In this document: positions 61,111 to 64,000 of the stretch, piece after piece
How positions within the stretch are numbered: position 1 is the stretch's first letter
How the letters are laid out: each line of letters opens with the position of its first letter
Assembly: GCF_012910785.2 (NCBI RefSeq)
Contig: NZ_WTVH02000001.1
Coordinates: 270,343 to 334,342 of the forward strand
Direction: 5' to 3'
Origin: Aromatoleum buckelii
GTDB lineage: Bacteria > Pseudomonadota > Gammaproteobacteria > Burkholderiales > Rhodocyclaceae
Length of the DNA stretch: 64,000 nt
The notes under the pieces: model-generated
Seen by the model: the letters and a program-made list of their open reading frames with translations, nothing else
Told to the model about the DNA's origin: nothing
Databases searched by the model: none
Made by a program: the position numbers and the translations under genes

Positions 61111-61422
61111 GGGGGCCGAGTCCCCTGCGGCCGCGGCGGGTTCTCACACCGAAGGCCCGTCACAGCAACCGCCGACCGCGCAGCCTCAATCATCCTCTCC
61201 GGTACCCACGGCACCCTCGCAACCTACTGCGCCGCCTTCACCCGTCGCAGCAGCCACTCGTACCGACGGTACTGCTTGGAGCGGGTGGATAGCCGTCGGC
61301 GGCGTCGGAAACCCACCCCCGGGGGTGTTCGCGAGGGGCCGAGCCTGTCCAGAGCTATCGCGCAGTCTGCTTTCCTCCCCGGCCTCAAGCGAAGCGCAAA
61401 TTCCAGTGCTGGCGCGAGTAAC
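61111..61422. other. Pro/Gln/Ser/Thr-rich open sequence before the cassette array
   Basis: A plus-strand frame here reads like a low-complexity linker (PSQQPPTAQPQSSSPVPTAP) followed by GTAWSGWIAVGGVGNPPPG, with no ribosome site. It could be the remnant of a membrane-anchored protein or of a first cassette. No firm call. Confidence 0.3.
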
Positions 61423-61500
61423 GTCCAACCCCTCCATCGAGCGGACCGCCACAAGCAAGCTTCGCCTGCTTGCGTCTGCCGCTCAAGTCGAACGTTGGGC
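61423..61500 (+). repeat. Integron attC site 1
   Basis: Starts with the core GTCCAAC (RYYYAAC) and ends with GTTGGGC (GTTRRRY), 78 bp apart, with facing arms GAGCGG/CCGCTC and AAGCAAG/CTTGC folding into the expected stem. A second, related copy follows at 61,977. These are the marks of a gene-cassette recombination site. Confidence 0.75.
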
Positions 61501-61545
61501 GTCAGGAGTATCATCGTGGGTGGGCGCGACGAAGGAGGTCAAGTC

Positions 61546-61950
61546 ATGCCGAACGTGAAGGCAGCGGTCACCATCGAGGTCTTACAAGCCTTTGCCGAGG
61601 CGTGGAATCGCCATGATGCCGAGGCCCTCATGTCGTTCATGAGCGATGAATGTGTCTTCGAAGCCTCTGCAGGCCCGGAAATCTACGGCACCCGCTACGC
61701 GGGCCGTGAGGCAGTGCGGGCTGGCTTCGCTGAAGTCTGGGCAACCTTCCCCGATGCTCACTGGGGCAACGCGCGCCATTTCGTCCACGCGGACAGGGGA
61801 GTGTCCGAGTGGACGTTCACGGGAACGCGGGCGGACGGCACTCGCGTCGAAGTACAGGGTTGTGATCTGTTCACCTTTCGAGACGGCAAGATCGTGCTGA
61901 AGAACTCCTACCGCAAGAACCGTCCGCCTCTCGGTAGCCCGAAGCGCTGA
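61546..61950 (+). CDS. NTF2/SnoaL-like protein (gene cassette)
   Basis: 134 residues; the ATG follows GAAGGAGGTCAAGTC. A SnoaL-like alpha-beta cone: VLQAFAEAWNRHDAEALMSF, ECVFEASAGPEIYGTRYAGR, REAVRAGFAEVWATFPDAHW, FTGTRADGTRVEVQGCDLFT and FRDGKIVLKNSYRKNRPPLG. Such proteins are ketosteroid-isomerase-like enzymes or small-ligand binders, and are common in chromosomal cassette arrays. The gene lies between attC 1 and attC 2 in cassette orientation. Confidence 0.85.
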   Translation: MPNVKAAVTIEVLQAFAEAWNRHDAEALMSFMSDECVFEASAGPEIYGTRYAGREAVRAGFAEVWATFPDAHWGNARHFVHADRGVSEWTFTGTRADGTRVEVQGCDLFTFRDGKIVLKNSYRKNRPPLGSPKR

Positions 61951-61976
61951 GTCTGCGGGGGCGCCGAGCCCATGAC

Positions 61977-62057
61977 GCGCAACCTTTCCATCGAACGGAC
62001 GTCTTCCGCCGGCAAGCTTCGCCTGCTTGCGTCTGCCGCCCAAGTCGAACGTCGGCG
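61977..62057 (+). repeat. Integron attC site 2
   Basis: Shares CGGCAAGCTTCGCCTGCTTG-type stem-loop and the segment GCGTCTGCCGCCCAAGTCGA with attC 1. Outer cores are GCGCAAC and GTCGGCG, both slightly off consensus, so the site may recombine poorly. 81 bp. Confidence 0.65.
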
Positions 62058-62082
62058 CCTTGTGCGCGCCGAAGGAGCATGA

Positions 62083-62457
62083 ATGCACCCCATCGTCTAT
62101 ATCGACACCTCCTCGATCCGCGACGGGAAACTCGAGGAACTTAAGGTGGCCATGAAAGGCTTGGCCGCGTTCGTGGAAGCGAACGTGCCGCAGCTAATGT
62201 CGTATGGCTTCTTCCTCGATGAGACCCAAACACAGATGACCGTCGTCGCCGTTCATCCCAACTCGGAATCGCTCGAATTCCACATGGATGTAGGTAGCGG
62301 CGAGTTCCGAAAATTCGCGCATCTCATCGACCTATCGAAGATCGAAGTCTACGGGCGAGTTAGCGAGGGGGTGCTTGAGCGGCTGCACCAGAAGGCACGA
62401 ATGCTGGGGAGAGGAACGGTTGCCGTATATGAGTTCTATGCAGGGTTCGCTCGGTGA
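62083..62457 (+). CDS. ABM/dimeric alpha-beta-barrel-like protein (gene cassette)
   Basis: 124 residues; the ATG follows GAAGGAGCATGA. Starts PIVYIDTSSIRDGKLEELKV, then AAFVEANVPQLMSYGFFLDE, TQMTVVAVHPNSESLEFHMD and LIDLSKIEVYGRVSEGVLER. The layout matches small antibiotic-biosynthesis-monooxygenase-like barrels that occur often as unassigned cassette genes. Between attC 2 and attC 3. Confidence 0.75.
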   Translation: MHPIVYIDTSSIRDGKLEELKVAMKGLAAFVEANVPQLMSYGFFLDETQTQMTVVAVHPNSESLEFHMDVGSGEFRKFAHLIDLSKIEVYGRVSEGVLERLHQKARMLGRGTVAVYEFYAGFAR

Positions 62458-62520
62458 GAATGAAGCGCTCCGCCTACTTCAGCCATAATGCTGCCGCAAT
62501 CTGTGCTTAGCGAGCATGCC

Positions 62521-62582
62521 GCCCAACCATCGCTTGCAGGGGACGCGCCGCAAGCGGCGCGCCCCTGTACGGAACGTTGAAC
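62521..62582 (+). repeat. Integron attC site 3
   Basis: 62 bp from GCCCAAC (RYYYAAC) to GTTGAAC (GTTRRRY), with the perfect stem GGACGCGCCGC / GCGGCGCGCCCC forming the variable terminal structure. This is the classical 59-base-element size. It closes the array; the next gene faces the other way. Confidence 0.8.
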
Positions 62583-62749
62583 GACAACTTCGCGCCAGCC
62601 TCGATGACGACAATGGGTCGGCAGTTCGCGTTCGCTGTATAGGAATTCTGCTGTTCGTGGCCGCGCAATGCTGAACGCCAGGTAACCGGCCCATTGCCGT
62701 GTGATCGGGCGCGGCAGACGAACGGCAGGTCACGCCAAAAGCATAATAT
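62583..62749. repeat. Dispersed intergenic repeat, copy C (uninterrupted)
   Basis: GACAATGGGTCGGCAGTTCG, TATAGGAATTCTGCTGTTCG and GCCAGGTAACCGGCCCATTG follow the order seen across the IS1182 pair at 44,930-44,947 / 48,308-48,420, so this copy shows the unbroken form. No gene. Confidence 0.5.
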
Positions 62750-63748
62750 TCAATGAAGTGTCGAGGCTGCTCCACAGCACTTCTTGAACTTCTTCCCGCT
62801 TCCGCAAGGACAGGGGTCGTTACGGCCAACCTTCGGGTGCTCGCGTGTGACGGTTCCGGCCTGTTGGAGCTCATATATCGCCCGCCGATAAGGCAACCAG
62901 AAACGGTAAATGGACGCAACGGATGCTTGTATATGCTTGGCGAGATCCTCACGCTGCGCCGGTTTGTCCGCGAGCGCCAGCTCGTTCTCGCTGAGATCGT
63001 CACCGCCTAGCAGACGAATCGGGTTGAGCCACTCATATCCCCGCGGATCATCAAATAGCGGCTGCCAATCGGCGCGACAAAGCGCGACCCCGTCCATGAA
63101 ACCGGCGGCCCACATCTCGGCATCGATGAATTCCTTGGACTTGTCTTCAGGAATGAAGATGTCGAAGATCGGTTCGTGGGAGTCCGCATCATACTCAAGG
63201 CTCCAGATGATGCCATTGTAGTGACGCATGATCATCTGCATGACTCGCTGCGCCTCGTCCATGGTCTCGAAGTGGGGCGCGTCTTCTGCACGCTTCCCCC
63301 ATATGCCCGAGTACCACTGACTCATGTTCAAGCTGGTCGGACCGACGATGATTGCCGTGAGATAGCCGTCCAGGTGATCGAGCAACATCGTTTCATCCGA
63401 TGTGGCATCAGACAGCAAGAAGGCATCCAGTTCTTCCAGCTCCCCGTCCGACAAAGGGGTTGCAAGTCGTAGCGGGTTGCTCCCCATGCCTGAGCTTCCT
63501 GCCGCCTGGCTAGGTTCGCCAATCAGCGACTCGATTCCGTCCTCACGAATGGTTCGCATGACTTCATCAAGTGCGGCTTGATCAGTTCCGAACTGATCGT
63601 CCCAAACGGTGGAGTTGCCATGTTCGTCGACGACCTCCAGTGTCCACGCGGTATGCGGCATTCGGTAGATGCAGATCTCGACCGTATGAGTACCGACGGT
63701 GTAATGCCGTTGCAGCGGGGAGTGGATCAGGTCAGGTTCGTCGTACAT
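62750..63748 (-). CDS. UPF0149 (YgfB/YecA) protein with SEC-C motif
   Basis: 332 residues. An N-terminal extension (about 1-95) is unassigned ([20 protein letters not shown]). Then the UPF0149 helical domain: [60 protein letters not shown]. The C-terminus is a canonical SEC-C zinc motif [20 protein letters not shown]. YecA-type proteins bind SecB or SecA-related partners and ribosomes; the exact role is open. Not part of the cassette array because it faces the other way. Confidence 0.85.
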   Translation of the reverse strand: MYDEPDLIHSPLQRHYTVGTHTVEICIYRMPHTAWTLEVVDEHGNSTVWDDQFGTDQAALDEVMRTIREDGIESLIGEPSQAAGSSGMGSNPLRLATPLSDGELEELDAFLLSDATSDETMLLDHLDGYLTAIIVGPTSLNMSQWYSGIWGKRAEDAPHFETMDEAQRVMQMIMRHYNGIIWSLEYDADSHEPIFDIFIPEDKSKEFIDAEMWAAGFMDGVALCRADWQPLFDDPRGYEWLNPIRLLGGDDLSENELALADKPAQREDLAKHIQASVASIYRFWLPYRRAIYELQQAGTVTREHPKVGRNDPCPCGSGKKFKKCCGAASTLH

Positions 63749-64000
63749 GGGGTGCGCATCCTGTGTGAGGTCGCCATGGTAGCAGTTGGGATGACGATCA
63801 CTCGCGGACCAGGCTGGATGGAGGCGCTAAGCTTTTGGATAACCGCGGACCGGCCGTTCGAGAACGCTGAAGGCGGTGCGGGAGCTTTCCGCAACACTGT
63901 TGCCGCTCATTCCGCGCAGGCTGGCCGTCAGCATTGGCCGAGATGCTGAAGTACAGCATCCGGCAGGTCTGGGGGCGAACCAGCCCCTCGAAAGTCTGTC
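63749..64000. repeat. Dispersed intergenic repeat, copy D
   Basis: 63,850-63,990 carries CGGCCGTTCGAGAACGCTGA, TTCCGCAACACTGTTGCCGC and GCGCAGGCTGGCCGTCAGCA, which parallel 17,640-17,720 (TTCCGCAACACTGCCGCCGC, GCGCAGGCTGGCCGTCCGCC). The window ends within it. No gene. Confidence 0.5.

Noticed and set aside
61109..61558. Plus-strand frame through the Pro-rich region and attC 1
   Set aside because: It runs across an attC site and into the next cassette leader, and lacks a ribosome site.
1..64000. tRNA, rRNA or riboswitch genes
   Set aside because: No cloverleaf, rRNA segment or known riboswitch core was seen on either strand by eye.

Overview
The window is GC-rich DNA from a proteobacterium, most likely a betaproteobacterium of the Azoarcus/Aromatoleum/Thauera type. 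That placement is an inference from codon use and gene content (GMC alcohol dehydrogenase, aldehyde dehydrogenase and AcoR-type activator, AhpD-like proteins, hemerythrin signalling protein); no rRNA or tRNA gene is present to confirm it. It is accessory DNA rather than core genome: mobile elements, integron cassettes and many decayed gene fragments sit between intact operons.

Layout. 1-5.3 kb: remnants of an L-2-hydroxyglutarate oxidase-like gene and of an hsdR-like 3' end, then a large hybrid histidine kinase ending in a hemerythrin domain. 5.3-9.2 kb: an XRE regulator, a PsiF-like protein, a secreted nuclease, an IS91 fragment, and an ECF sigma/anti-sigma pair divergent from a metallo-beta-lactamase-fold protein. 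9.2-13.1 kb: an EAL remnant, then a PNPOx-ferredoxin reductase fusion and an AhpD-like protein divergent from a LysR regulator. 13.4-15.9 kb: two AT-richer genes (a HEPN protein and a membrane-anchored DnaQ-type exonuclease) bounded by attC-like sequences. 16.05-17.33 kb: IS5-family copy 1 with a 4-bp target duplication. 17.9-26.4 kb: a flavodoxin-like protein, P450, rhomboid protease, a MocR regulator with two AhpD-like genes, an IS630 element and a cupin, with VOC and ilvD pseudogenes between.

26.9-34.75 kb is the most coherent metabolic unit. A type III alkyl sulfatase, a Tat-targeted small subunit, a GMC alcohol dehydrogenase and an aldehyde dehydrogenase run in one direction, followed by a sigma-54-dependent activator. 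Together they could take an alkyl sulfate such as SDS to alcohol, aldehyde and fatty acid; this resembles SdsA1 plus LaoABC of Pseudomonas, but in one cluster with a different class of regulator. 35-44.8 kb: a facing pair of perfect DnaA boxes, a DnaJ-type zinc-finger peptide, a response regulator / substrate-binding lipoprotein / hybrid kinase operon, a ferritin-like protein, a DUF3455 protein, a methyltransferase and a berberine-bridge-type oxidase.

44.9-50 kb: two nearly identical IS1182-family elements in direct tandem, 2 bp apart, then IS5-family copy 2, whose transposase is frameshifted. 50.5-56.3 kb: a small ORF, a beta-helix protein, a GNAT-Rnk fusion, and a large STAND-type ATPase carrying eleven near-identical 42-residue repeats. 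56.6-60.7 kb: a DUF4197 remnant and a 1250-residue multidomain FAD oxidase. 61.4-62.6 kb: a cassette array with three attC sites and two small genes (NTF2-like and ABM-like) and no integrase in the window. The window ends with a UPF0149/SEC-C protein and another copy of a dispersed intergenic repeat.
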